The position numbers and the translations under genes are program-made. From positions 184,540 through 248,539 of the forward strand of contig JBEBYL010000002.1 of NCBI GenBank assembly GCA_040391135.1: a stretch of DNA of 64,000 nucleotides. The letters are read 5' to 3'. Source of the stretch: G025836975 sp040391135 (GTDB lineage: Bacteria > Pseudomonadota > Gammaproteobacteria > Burkholderiales > Burkholderiaceae_B). The stretch's first letter is position 1, and every line of letters begins with the position of its first letter. Shown here one piece after another: positions 7,419 to 15,593 of the stretch. The notes beneath the pieces are model-generated. The model did no database searches and was not told the origin of the DNA. It saw nothing but the letters and a program-made list of their open reading frames with translations.

Positions 7419-8819
7419 TCAGTGTGTAGTCGTTTCGGTCTTGTAGCCGCCGCCCAGGGCGGTGGCCAGCTGCGCATCAAGGTTGTAGGCCCGGGCAAGC
7501 ATGTCGGTATTCAGGATGGCCTGCTTCTGCACCTCGTTCTGGGCCAGCAGCACCTGCACGAAGTCGCCCAGGCCGGACTTGTAGCGCTTCACGGCAATGT
7601 CGTAGGCCGAGGTGATCGCCCGCAGGCTGGCCGCCTGATCCGCCGTTTGCTGCCGCAGGGCTCGTATGGCGGTCGTGGCGTCAGCCACTTCGCGGACGGC
7701 CGTCAGCAAGGTCTGGTTGTAATCGGCAATGGCCAGATCGCGTTCCGCGCGCTTGCTGTCCAACTGCGCATTCAGCGCGCCGCCATTGAAAATAGGCAGG
7801 CTGATGGCGGGGCCGACGCCATATGTGTGGCTGCCCGATTGCAGCAGGTTGGCCATGCCCAGCGACATGAATCCCGCAAAGGCGGACAGATTGATATTGG
7901 GAAAGAACTCGGCCTTGGCGGCGGATATCTCGCTGGATTTGGCCTCGACGCGAAGCCGAGCGGCGACGATGTCCGGACGGCGTCCCAGCAGTTCCAGCGG
8001 CAACTGATCCGGCAACTCCTCGGGCCCATGAGACAGCGCGGTTTCTTGTATGCGCTTGCCGCGTTCCGGGCCTGCGCCGACCAGCGCGGCGATCTGATTG
8101 CGCAACAAGTCGGCGTTGGTGGCCGCCTGGCTAAGCTGGACCCGCGCCGCCGATACCGCCGAGTCCGCCTGGTTGACTTCCACTTCGGTATCCAGTCCCG
8201 CCGTAACGCGCTGGCGGGTGATGGCCAGGACATCTTCCTGCTGCTTCACGATCTGGGCAATGACGCGTTTCTGAGCCAGTGCGTTTTGCAGGTTGAAGTA
8301 GCTTTGAACCGTGGCGCCAACCAGTGTGTTGCGGGCGACTTGCAGGCCTGCGGCGGCCGCCTCGCTCTGGGACAGGGCGGCTGCGTAATGGGCGCGGTTC
8401 TTGCCCCACAAATCCAGATCGAAGCCCAGGTTCAGGCGCAGGTTGTTGTCCGTCTGCATGGAGCCGCCGTAAGGAGGCGGATAGATGTAGTTCTCCGAAA
8501 AGCGTTCGCGCAGCATGGTGTAGTTGGCGTTCAATTGCGGCAGCTGAATCGCACGGGCGCCGCCGACGGCGGCGTTGGCCATGTCAAGGCGGGCCTGCGC
8601 CGCGGCCAGCGAGGGACTGCCCGCAAGGGCCTCGCCAAGCAATTCGTTCAACTGCGGATCGTTATAGCGCAGCCACCATTGTTCGGTGGGCCAGGCAATG
8701 TTGCGCTCTTGCAGGCCAAGCTGTGCGCCTTGCAGTTGCGCCACGCCCGGCTCGCCCGGGTTGATCGCGGCGCAGCCCGACAGGACGGCAAGCAACAGGA
8801 TGGAAAAAAGTGATTTCAT
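7419..8819 (-). CDS. Outer-membrane efflux lipoprotein, NodT/OprM family
   Basis: The 466-residue TolC-like channel begins with a lipoprotein signal and lipobox LSGC (acylated Cys16). Two outer-membrane-factor repeats follow, each with long helices (for example LAAAQARLDMANAAVGGARA and the second half starting near RVEAKSSEISAAKAEFFPNI). It provides the exit duct for the EmrAB pump encoded downstream. It is the first structural gene after marR, with a palindromic operator about 70 bases upstream of its start. Confidence 0.93.
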   Translation of the reverse strand: MKSLFSILLLAVLSGCAAINPGEPGVAQLQGAQLGLQERNIAWPTEQWWLRYNDPQLNELLGEALAGSPSLAAAQARLDMANAAVGGARAIQLPQLNANYTMLRERFSENYIYPPPYGGSMQTDNNLRLNLGFDLDLWGKNRAHYAAALSQSEAAAAGLQVARNTLVGATVQSYFNLQNALAQKRVIAQIVKQQEDVLAITRQRVTAGLDTEVEVNQADSAVSAARVQLSQAATNADLLRNQIAALVGAGPERGKRIQETALSHGPEELPDQLPLELLGRRPDIVAARLRVEAKSSEISAAKAEFFPNINLSAFAGFMSLGMANLLQSGSHTYGVGPAISLPIFNGGALNAQLDSKRAERDLAIADYNQTLLTAVREVADATTAIRALRQQTADQAASLRAITSAYDIAVKRYKSGLGDFVQVLLAQNEVQKQAILNTDMLARAYNLDAQLATALGGGYKTETTTH

Positions 8820-8887
8820 GTTTTCAAAAGGAAGGGAAGGCAGGGACGGTTTTTCTTACAGAAAGCTGAATATGTTTGACTAGTTGG

Positions 8888-8905
8888 TAATTGCCTAGGC
8901 AATTA
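8888..8905. promoter_or_regulatory. MarR-type operator upstream of the efflux genes
   Basis: A perfect 18-bp palindrome, taattgcctaggcaatta, lies 69 bases before the channel-gene start. Its core ttgcctaggcaa recurs exactly upstream of marR, marking it as a probable binding site of that regulator. Confidence 0.8.
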
Positions 8906-8981
8906 TATGGCGAAAATAATGAGGGAGAAAAGAAAAAAATGAACAGGGATTCCGAAGCGGCCGGCCTCGAGGGGAGCAGCG

Positions 8982-9500
8982 CTAATGCTCTTTTGCGCAG
9001 GGCAGCTCGGTGCCGGGCAGGCCATTGGCCAGCATGCGATGCAGAAGATCGATCAGGGTTTCCACCTCGGATTTGCTGAAGCCTTGCAGATGGGCATTCA
9101 AGGTGGTGGCGATCGCCGGCATGATTTGTTCAGCCACTTCGGTGCCGGCTTCGCTAAGCTCAATCCGGACTACGCGCCGGTCGTCGGGGCAGCGGTGCCG
9201 GGTGACGAATCCCTTGGCTTCCAGACGATCCAGTGTGCGTGTCATGGCGCCGGTGTCCACATGCGCGCTGCGCGCCAGTTCGGCCGGCGTGTTGATGTTC
9301 AGATACCGTATCATCACCAGCGGACGCCATTGCATGGCGGTAAGCCCCAGTGGCGATACGTGCTGATCGATCATGCGGTTAAGCGAACTTTGCACCTGCT
9401 TGACCAGAATGCCGATGTTGCTGTCTTTGCTGGACAGCAATAGGGCGGCCGAATAGAAGGTCTGCTTGCGGCCGCTGGCGGGCGATACTGGTTTGGTCAT
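8982..9500 (-). CDS. MarR-family transcriptional regulator of the efflux operon
   Basis: The 172-residue protein has a central winged helix-turn-helix: LTAMQWRPLVMIRYLN, then TPAELARSAHVDTGAMTRTL and the wing TRHRCPDDRRVVRIELSEAG. Flanking helices form the dimer interface. MarR proteins repress drug-efflux genes and leave DNA on binding phenolic ligands. It lies upstream of the efflux genes on the same strand. Identical palindrome cores precede both it and the channel gene, which points to repression of both itself and the pump. Confidence 0.9.
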   Translation of the reverse strand: MTKPVSPASGRKQTFYSAALLLSSKDSNIGILVKQVQSSLNRMIDQHVSPLGLTAMQWRPLVMIRYLNINTPAELARSAHVDTGAMTRTLDRLEAKGFVTRHRCPDDRRVVRIELSEAGTEVAEQIMPAIATTLNAHLQGFSKSEVETLIDLLHRMLANGLPGTELPCAKEH

Positions 9501-9521
9501 GCCGCAATTTTAGCGCCTATT

Positions 9522-9539
9522 TACTTGCCTAGGCAAGTA
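9522..9539. promoter_or_regulatory. MarR-type operator upstream of marR
   Basis: A perfect 18-bp palindrome, tacttgcctaggcaagta, is centred about 30 bases upstream of the marR start and shares its 12-base core with the site at 8888-8905. Confidence 0.8.
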
Positions 9540-9620
9540 CCTGTTGTGCACGTTTTTTTTGCACGAAGAGCCATAACGGCGCAAGCCTTTGGATTGCCCC
9601 GTCTTCGCGGCTGATTCTTG

Positions 9621-10505
9621 TCAAGTTGACTCGGCACTGCTCATCATCCAATCGCGAAAAATAGTCAACTCGCTACGCATGGGGCGGTTCCCCGGCATAA
9701 CAAAATAATAAGTGTACGAACCCATATCGAGTTCGTGCGAGAAGGGATACACCAGATCGCCGTTGTCAATCAAAGGCTGGACCAGGGCTTTCTGGGCTAT
9801 GCCCACACCTTGGCCCTTGGTTGCCGCCTGGTACACCAGCACTGAGCTTTCATAATTCCGGTAGCTGAAGCCGTCCATGGTCTTGTTGCCTTGGGATGTC
9901 AGCCAGTGCTGCCAATCATCCGGACGCGCCAGGGTGTGCAGCAATGTGACCTGCCTCAGGTCGTCCAGTGTGCGCAAGGATTTTGCGAGTTCGGGACTGC
10001 ATACCGCCGCCAGGATATTGGGCACCAGGGGCAGGGCTACAAAGCCGGGCCAGTTCCCATCGCCTAGCCGGATAGCCGCGTCGACGTCTTCCGCTTCAAA
10101 ATCTATCCACTTCGTAGAGGTGGTCAGCTCTATGTTGATTTCGGGGTATTGCCCATGAAACGACGATAGCCGGGGAATCAGCCAATACATCGAAAACGTG
10201 GTGTACGCCCGAATTTTCAGTGAGGCGGTTCCGGACGTGTTGGATATTTCCCGGGTTGCATGACGAATCGAGTTCAACGCGGTGCTGATGTGGGCGTAGT
10301 ACTTCTCGCCAGCCTGCGTCAATTGCAGCCTTCGCCGGGAGCGTGCGAAGAGCTTGACGTCCAGGGACGACTCAAGAAGCTGGATCTGCTTGCTGACGGC
10401 GGCGGGCGTTACGTGCAACGCCAGGGCGGCTTTATGCATGCTGAGCAAATGGGCGGTGGTCTCGAACATCCGCAATGCATTCAAAGGTGGCAGCTTGCCT
10501 GACAT
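9621..10505 (-). CDS. LysR-family regulator (GcvA-like) of the adjoining catabolic cluster
   Basis: The 294-residue protein has an N-terminal helix-turn-helix (about residues 20-60, SMHKAALALHVTPAAVSKQI) and a periplasmic-binding-protein-like effector domain. The opening PPLNALRMFE and the PGNRPM segment near the C-terminus resemble GcvA/AmpR-type members. It is transcribed away from the SDR-led operon. The intergenic region holds a perfect palindrome beside its own start and a second inverted repeat nearer the SDR gene, fitting self-repression with ligand-dependent activation. Confidence 0.88.
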   Translation of the reverse strand: MSGKLPPLNALRMFETTAHLLSMHKAALALHVTPAAVSKQIQLLESSLDVKLFARSRRRLQLTQAGEKYYAHISTALNSIRHATREISNTSGTASLKIRAYTTFSMYWLIPRLSSFHGQYPEINIELTTSTKWIDFEAEDVDAAIRLGDGNWPGFVALPLVPNILAAVCSPELAKSLRTLDDLRQVTLLHTLARPDDWQHWLTSQGNKTMDGFSYRNYESSVLVYQAATKGQGVGIAQKALVQPLIDNGDLVYPFSHELDMGSYTYYFVMPGNRPMRSELTIFRDWMMSSAEST

Positions 10506-10522
10506 TGGCGGCCTCGTATTTA

Positions 10523-10539
10523 GTTAACTTTAAGTTAAC
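10523..10539. promoter_or_regulatory. Candidate LysR operator (perfect 17-bp palindrome)
   Basis: Arms gttaactt and aagttaac surround a single t, containing a T-N11-A core typical of LysR sites. It begins 18 bases upstream of the regulator start. Confidence 0.65.
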
Positions 10540-10627
10540 AACTATAGCGTAAATGTCGTTTGACCCGAATTGGACCTAACCCTAACATTTCAATGAATTA
10601 GGGGGCCTGTGAGCGAGGTTTCTATTT

Positions 10628-10649
10628 GTTGATGCATTTGTCCATCAAC
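10628..10649. promoter_or_regulatory. Inverted repeat before the SDR operon, possible LysR activation site
   Basis: Arms gttgatg (10628-10634) and catcaac (10643-10649) with an 8-base spacer, about 45 bases before the SDR start codon. Confidence 0.4.
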
Positions 10650-10694
10650 TTAAATTAATGAATTGATATTTGTAACGGAAAGGAAGACTAGCCA

Positions 10695-11444
10695 GTGAAA
10701 GCCACTCGTATCGCAGTCGTTACTGGCGGAGCCAGCGGGATCGGATTTGAAATTGCCGCGCAATTCAATAAAGAAGGCTACCAAGTCGCGTTGCTGGATC
10801 ATGATGCCTTGGCGCTGGAAAAGGCCCTTGCAGCATTGAATGCCAATGGCTCGGGATGTACAGGCGCCGTGGCCGACGTGACTAAGAAAGACGAAGTCGA
10901 GGCCGCATTCAAAGCCATTCGTGAGCGTGCCGGAAAAATCGATGTGCTGATCAACAATGCGGGCATTTCGCGGGACAGCCGCCTGATCAACATGACGGAA
11001 GAAAATTGGGATCTGGTCCTTGATGTCAATCTCAAGTCACAGTTCTTGTGCTGCAAGGCCGCAGTGCCCGATATGCTCCAAGCCCAGTATGGCCGCATCA
11101 TCAATATTTCGTCGCGGGCCTGGCTGGGCGGATTCGGGCAAGCCAACTATTCCGCCTCGAAGGGGGGAGTGGTCAGCTTGACTCGCAGCCTTGCGATAGA
11201 GCTTGCAAAGGACGGCATTACCGTCAACGCGATTGCCCCCGGAATCATCGACACTCCGCTGCTTCAGGGCTATAGCGAAGAAACGCGTGAAAGGCTGGCC
11301 AAGACCGTCCCCGCAAGGCGTGTAGGAAGTCCGGAAGATGTTGCCCAGGCCGCGCTCTTCTTCGCTGGCGAAAAGGCGTCCTACATAACCGGGCAGACGC
11401 TATATGTATGCGGCGGCCGTTCCCTATCCAGCCCCAGCGTCTGA
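10695..11444 (+). CDS. Short-chain dehydrogenase/reductase, FabG-like
   Basis: The 249-residue classical SDR has the cofactor loop TGGASGIG near residue 11, the NNAG motif (INNAGIS) and catalytic YSASK, with Ser supplied by INISSRAW. It likely oxidises or reduces a 3-hydroxy/3-keto acyl-CoA or cyclic alcohol. GTG start with AGGAAG upstream. It is the first gene of the plus-strand catabolic operon and is followed after 18 bases by an enoyl-CoA hydratase, which fits a hydration-dehydrogenation pair. Confidence 0.9.
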   Translation: MKATRIAVVTGGASGIGFEIAAQFNKEGYQVALLDHDALALEKALAALNANGSGCTGAVADVTKKDEVEAAFKAIRERAGKIDVLINNAGISRDSRLINMTEENWDLVLDVNLKSQFLCCKAAVPDMLQAQYGRIINISSRAWLGGFGQANYSASKGGVVSLTRSLAIELAKDGITVNAIAPGIIDTPLLQGYSEETRERLAKTVPARRVGSPEDVAQAALFFAGEKASYITGQTLYVCGGRSLSSPSV

Positions 11445-11462
11445 CAGCAAGGAATACTGTCC

Positions 11463-12266
11463 ATGAGCATCGATCTAGCCGTGACGGAGCAAATCGCGGA
11501 AATCACGCTGAATCAGCCGGATGCGCTAAATGCGCTGGCTCCCGCCGATTTGGCCGAACTCAATCGTGTCTTGATTCAGGCTCGTGACAATCCGGATGTC
11601 CGAGTCATTCTCCTGAAGGGTGCGGGCGACCGTGCTTTTTGCACGGGCGCCAACCTGAAAGGCACCTTGCCGACCGAAACACCGTTCGTAAATGGCTTTT
11701 TTGCTTCACGCGAACAGTCGAATGAATCCGGCAACTATGCGCGGCTCTTTGATTTATCCAGCCTGCGGATCGATAAGCCGATGATCGCGGCCGTAAACGG
11801 ATACTGCCTTGGCGGGGGACTGGAGATCGCCCTTCAGTGTGATCTTCGTGTCGCTTCCAGTACTGCCTGCTTCGGATTGACTGAACCCGTGGTGGGCAGC
11901 ATTCCCGCCGTGGGCGGCGTACCCCTTCTGCTCAGGGCCATACCGTCGGCGGCGGCCATGCGCATGTTGCTTACGGGGGAAAAAATCGGTGCTCAACGGG
12001 CTCTCGCATACGGCTTGATCAGCGATGTATGGGAGCCGGACGCCCTGCTGACTGAAGCAAGACGCCTGGCCCGCTTGATCGCTTCCAATGCTCCGCTGGC
12101 CGTTCAGATGATCAAGCGCTTGGCCAGGGATAGCGCAAATATGCCGCTATCCGAAGCGGTCAGGCTCAATGATGTTTATTGGGGCTTGCTTCGCGATACC
12201 GAAGACCGAATAGAAGGCAGGAAGGCGTTTGGTGATAAGCGCAGCCCGAATTTCATAGGCCGGTAG
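11463..12266 (+). CDS. Enoyl-CoA hydratase (crotonase), both catalytic glutamates present
   Basis: The 267-residue crotonase has the oxyanion-hole segment AFCTGANLKG and GYCLGGGLE. Compared with rat mitochondrial hydratase, the Glu144 equivalent is in GGGLE and the Glu164 equivalent in FGLTEP, so true hydratase activity is plausible. It belongs to the SDR-led operon. A strong hairpin follows before the Bug receptor gene. Confidence 0.9.
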   Translation: MSIDLAVTEQIAEITLNQPDALNALAPADLAELNRVLIQARDNPDVRVILLKGAGDRAFCTGANLKGTLPTETPFVNGFFASREQSNESGNYARLFDLSSLRIDKPMIAAVNGYCLGGGLEIALQCDLRVASSTACFGLTEPVVGSIPAVGGVPLLLRAIPSAAAMRMLLTGEKIGAQRALAYGLISDVWEPDALLTEARRLARLIASNAPLAVQMIKRLARDSANMPLSEAVRLNDVYWGLLRDTEDRIEGRKAFGDKRSPNFIGR

Positions 12267-12284
12267 CTGGACCATCCATATCAA

Positions 12285-12318
12285 CTGGATACGGAAGGCC
12301 GCCGGCCTCCGTATCCAG
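12285..12318 (+). terminator. Strong intercistronic hairpin
   Basis: The stem ctggatacgg(a)aggcc / ggcctccgtatccag has one bulged base and a 3-base loop. No T-run follows, so it may act as an mRNA-processing or stability element or an attenuator rather than a full terminator. Confidence 0.55.
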
Positions 12319-12326
12319 GCAGTACG

Positions 12327-12345
12327 CCTGCCGTCAGGCGGCAGG
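12327..12345 (+). repeat. Second hairpin before the Bug receptor gene
   Basis: Seven-base arms cctgccg and cggcagg with loop tcagg, 8 bases after the preceding hairpin. Together they separate the hydratase gene from the receptor gene. Confidence 0.5.
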
Positions 12346-12395
12346 TTCTTGGCCCCCGCCATATCAAGAAAAGTCCACATTTTGGAGGAGACTTA

Positions 12396-13373
12396 ATGAT
12401 GTATCGCAACTTGAAACAATTAGCGTTTGCCGTGCTCGGTATTGGATTGGCATTTTCGTCCGCCGCGCAGGATTCATTTCCCAGCCAGCCCGTCAGGCTG
12501 GTGGTGCCTTACTCGGCGGGCGGAGGAACTGACGGAGTCGCCCGCATACTGGCCAAGGAGCTTCGCGATGTCTTGGATCAGTCAGTCATCGTAGAAAACA
12601 GGCCTGGCGCTGGCGCCACGATCGGCCATGACTATGTGGCCAGGGCCAAGCCCGACGGCTATACGCTTATCGTGTCCGCCAATACGCTTGCCGTATTTGA
12701 CTTGATGTACAAGAACCTGCCGTTTGATCCCGCAAAGGCATTTACGCCGATTGCCGATATCGCCAATTCTCCAATGGTTCTTGTGGGCGGCGGGAAAGGT
12801 CCATACAAGAACCTTAAGGAAGTCATGGAGAGCAATAAGGGGAAGGGAGACCCCCTTTACTATGGGACAGCGGGAGTCGGCACCCCGATGCACCTGGCCG
12901 GTGAGCTTCTTGCCTTCAGGACAGGCGCGGACTTTGAGCATGTGCCATACAAGGGATCGGGACCTGCCTTGGCCGATGTGCTCGCCGGACACATACCTTT
13001 CGGCATTTTCGGCTTGTCCTCGACACTGGGCCATATTCGCGATGGAAACCTGAAGGCGTATGGCGTCTTTGAAGCTGAGCGCTCCAGCCTGGATCCCGAT
13101 ATCCTGACCATGTCCGAAGCAGGTGTCTCGGACGCCGCTGCACCGCTTATCTACACTGTGCTGGCCCCCGCCGGAACGCCTCAGTCGATAGTGGAAACGC
13201 TAAGCGCGGCTCTTAAAAAGATCATCAACAGCGAGTCCATCAAGCCGCTATTTGCCGCCCAAGGTTTTGTTCCCCAGTATGGAACTCCAGCGCAGGTTAC
13301 CAAGACATTCAACGAAGAGGCAGCCCGCTGGAAAACCATTCTGGATGCTACGCAAATTACCTTCCAGCAATGA
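12396..13373 (+). CDS. Bug-family tripartite tricarboxylate transporter receptor
   Basis: The 325-residue periplasmic binding protein has a cleavable signal peptide (cleavage probably after SSAAQ), then FPSQPVRLVVPYSAGGGTDG, the diagnostic Bug/TctC opening with the carboxylate-binding loop, and VENRPGAGATIG. No TctA or TctB membrane genes are nearby, so it must share a transporter or act in sensing. It probably binds the acid degraded by this cluster. It has a strong TGGAGGAG ribosome site, and its stop overlaps the CoA-transferase start. Confidence 0.93.
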   Translation: MMYRNLKQLAFAVLGIGLAFSSAAQDSFPSQPVRLVVPYSAGGGTDGVARILAKELRDVLDQSVIVENRPGAGATIGHDYVARAKPDGYTLIVSANTLAVFDLMYKNLPFDPAKAFTPIADIANSPMVLVGGGKGPYKNLKEVMESNKGKGDPLYYGTAGVGTPMHLAGELLAFRTGADFEHVPYKGSGPALADVLAGHIPFGIFGLSSTLGHIRDGNLKAYGVFEAERSSLDPDILTMSEAGVSDAAAPLIYTVLAPAGTPQSIVETLSAALKKIINSESIKPLFAAQGFVPQYGTPAQVTKTFNEEAARWKTILDATQITFQQ

Positions 13374-14548
13374 TGGGTGGAACGATGCAACGCACGCTGG
13401 ACGGAATACGGATAGTCGACTTCACGCAAGTGGCCGCGGGCCCCACTTGCACGATGATGCTGGCGGATCGAGGGGCTGATGTCATTAAAGTCGAGGCTCC
13501 TTCCGGGGATCTCGGCCGGCAACTGGGGCCTCCCTGGCAAAACGGACAAAGCGTCATTTTCATGGCCTTGAACCGCAACAAGCGTAGCATCGTGCTGGAT
13601 CTCAAGACCCGGGATGGCATTGAAGTAGCCAAGCAACTGATAGCGCAATCGGACATTTTGGTCGAAAGCTTCAGGCCCGGAGTCATGAGTCGATTGGGGC
13701 TGGGGTACGACGTGGTGCGCCAGCTTAAGTCCGACATTATCTATTGCAGCATCTCGGCCTATGGACAGCAGGGGGCGTTCAATGAAAAGCCCGGAGTCGA
13801 CGGGATAGTCCAGGCCGTTTCCGGGCTGATGAGCGTATGCGGCTTTCCGGATGGCGAGCCAAGCAAGGTGCAGGCGCCGGTCATCGATATGACCACCGGT
13901 TTTCTTGCGACGATAGCAGTTCAGGACGCCTTGCTGCATCGAGCCGCCACAGGGAAAGGGCAATGGCTTGACGTCAGTATGTACGCAAGCGCCATGCAAT
14001 TGCAGCAAGTGTCCTTGGCGTCTTATCTTTCGACCAAGGAAGTGCCGGTTCCTTGCGGCAGTGCGGCACCTTACTCCGCGCCCAATGAAGCATACCCGAC
14101 CAAAGATGGGTGGATCATGGTTGCCGCCTATCATCCGCAAAGATGGCCGGAGTTCTGTGCCTTGCTTGGCTTGAATGCCTTGGCCGACGATGCCCGGTTC
14201 AACAGCTCGACGAACCGCGTGATGAATCGCCAAGAGCTTGCCAATCTTGTCGCGCCTGCAATGCGGGCCAGGACGACTGCGGAGTGGATCTCGACTTTTG
14301 AGAATGCCGACATCATATGCGCGCCGGTGGCCGACTATGCCAACGTGACGGCCTCCCCATTATTCAATGACGGAAACTTCACAAGCAAGTTTGACCAGGC
14401 CGATGCGGGGGAAATCGAAGTGATCGGTCCTTTTGATCCGTCCGCATCTCGATGCCTATCGGTTTCGCGGATTAAGGCTCCGCCGCGCCTTGGCGAAGAT
14501 ACGCAAGACATCCTCGAGTATCTTGCCGCTCAAGCTGCGCAGTCATGA
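13370..14548 (+). CDS. Class III CoA-transferase (CaiB/BaiF family)
   Basis: The 392-residue family III transferase has the opening LDGIRIVDFTQVAAGP, the segment DLKTRDGIEVAKQLIAQSD and catalytic Asp173 in VIDMTTGF. It would move CoA from a donor thioester to the free acid, activating the substrate. This matters because no acyl-CoA ligase is present in the cluster. The ATG at 13370 overlaps the receptor stop; ATG at 13385 (MQRTLDG) is an equally good start. Confidence 0.93.
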   Translation: MMGGTMQRTLDGIRIVDFTQVAAGPTCTMMLADRGADVIKVEAPSGDLGRQLGPPWQNGQSVIFMALNRNKRSIVLDLKTRDGIEVAKQLIAQSDILVESFRPGVMSRLGLGYDVVRQLKSDIIYCSISAYGQQGAFNEKPGVDGIVQAVSGLMSVCGFPDGEPSKVQAPVIDMTTGFLATIAVQDALLHRAATGKGQWLDVSMYASAMQLQQVSLASYLSTKEVPVPCGSAAPYSAPNEAYPTKDGWIMVAAYHPQRWPEFCALLGLNALADDARFNSSTNRVMNRQELANLVAPAMRARTTAEWISTFENADIICAPVADYANVTASPLFNDGNFTSKFDQADAGEIEVIGPFDPSASRCLSVSRIKAPPRLGEDTQDILEYLAAQAAQS

Positions 14549-14576
14549 AAAAAACAAACCTGGGAATGATATTGCT

Positions 14577-15593
14577 GTGAGAGATCAAATTTTCACCACC
14601 CGCATCACATCTCTTCTTGGCATACGCCATCCCATCTTATGCGGGGGGCTGCAATGGCTTGCCGATGCCAGGTACGTGGCGGCCGTGGTCAATGCGGGAG
14701 CGATGGGATTCATTACCTGCATGTCTTTTCCCGATGATCCTGAACGGTTCCGTCAAGAGATCCGCCTATGCAGGCAGCTTACAAATGGCAAGCCATTCGG
14801 AGTGAGCGTCTCTATCGGCCGAAGGCCGGACATCGTATCCGTTCTGACTCCCATGCTGGATGTAATCATTGAAGAGGAAGTCCGTTTCGTTGAAACGTCC
14901 GGCAATAATCCGGCGTGGCTGCTCGGCAAGCTGAAAGATGCCGGTTGCATTGTCATCCATAAAGCCCCCGCGATTCGCTATGCTTTAAGCGCCGAACGGC
15001 TGGGTGTTGACGCGGTCACCGTCATCAGCGGCGAGGCGGGCGGCCACACCGGCCAATACATGAATGGCCAGATCGTTCAGGGCCCCCTTGCGGCCGACGC
15101 CCTTTGTTGCCCCTTGGTCCTGGGGGGCGGGATGGGTGATGGCCGCCATCTGATCAGTACCCTGGCGATGGGCGCCGATGCAATGATGCTCGGTTCCAGG
15201 ATGGTGGTGGCGGAAGAAATATGGGCTCATCGCGATTACAAAGAATACGTCGCCAAGCTCGATGAGTCGGGCAGCCGCGTTGTCATGTCCACATTCGGCA
15301 AGCAGCATCGCGTGCTGGACAACGCCACAGCGCAAGGTGTGGTCAGGCTAGAGTCTGATGGCGTATCGGATTTCGAGGCATACCGTCCCCTGGTGCAGGG
15401 CTCGCTGGTTCGTGACGCATATCGCAGCGGCGATTACACGCAAGGCCTTATCGATATGGGGCCGGCTGGGGTGTTTGCCCGGGAAATCAAGCCTGTGGAA
15501 GGAATCATCGATGACATCATCGATGCGGCGGTGGCGGCGTTGAGCTCGGTCAATCAATCAGCCGCATCTGCTGGACAGGCGGTGCTGCCGTGA
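14577..15593 (+). CDS. NPD/nitronate-monooxygenase-family flavoprotein
   Basis: The 338-residue FMN-dependent TIM barrel includes GAMGFITCM, the active-site region SGEAGGHTGQ containing the family His, and the phosphate loop VLGGGMGDG with GADAMMLGSRMV. Members include nitronate monooxygenases, FabK enoyl reductases and IpdC-like acyl-CoA enzymes. In this CoA-thioester context a C=C redox step is more likely than nitronate oxidation. The GTG start at 14577 is chosen because the longer frame runs into the CoA-transferase and the family sequence begins at TTRITSLLGIRHPI. The stop overlaps the next start by 4 bases. Confidence 0.85.
   Translation: MRDQIFTTRITSLLGIRHPILCGGLQWLADARYVAAVVNAGAMGFITCMSFPDDPERFRQEIRLCRQLTNGKPFGVSVSIGRRPDIVSVLTPMLDVIIEEEVRFVETSGNNPAWLLGKLKDAGCIVIHKAPAIRYALSAERLGVDAVTVISGEAGGHTGQYMNGQIVQGPLAADALCCPLVLGGGMGDGRHLISTLAMGADAMMLGSRMVVAEEIWAHRDYKEYVAKLDESGSRVVMSTFGKQHRVLDNATAQGVVRLESDGVSDFEAYRPLVQGSLVRDAYRSGDYTQGLIDMGPAGVFAREIKPVEGIIDDIIDAAVAALSSVNQSAASAGQAVLP

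Noticed and set aside
14433..14576. Longer N-terminus of the NPD-family protein
   Set aside because: It overlaps the CoA-transferase coding sequence in another frame and has no family similarity; GTG 14577 fits better.
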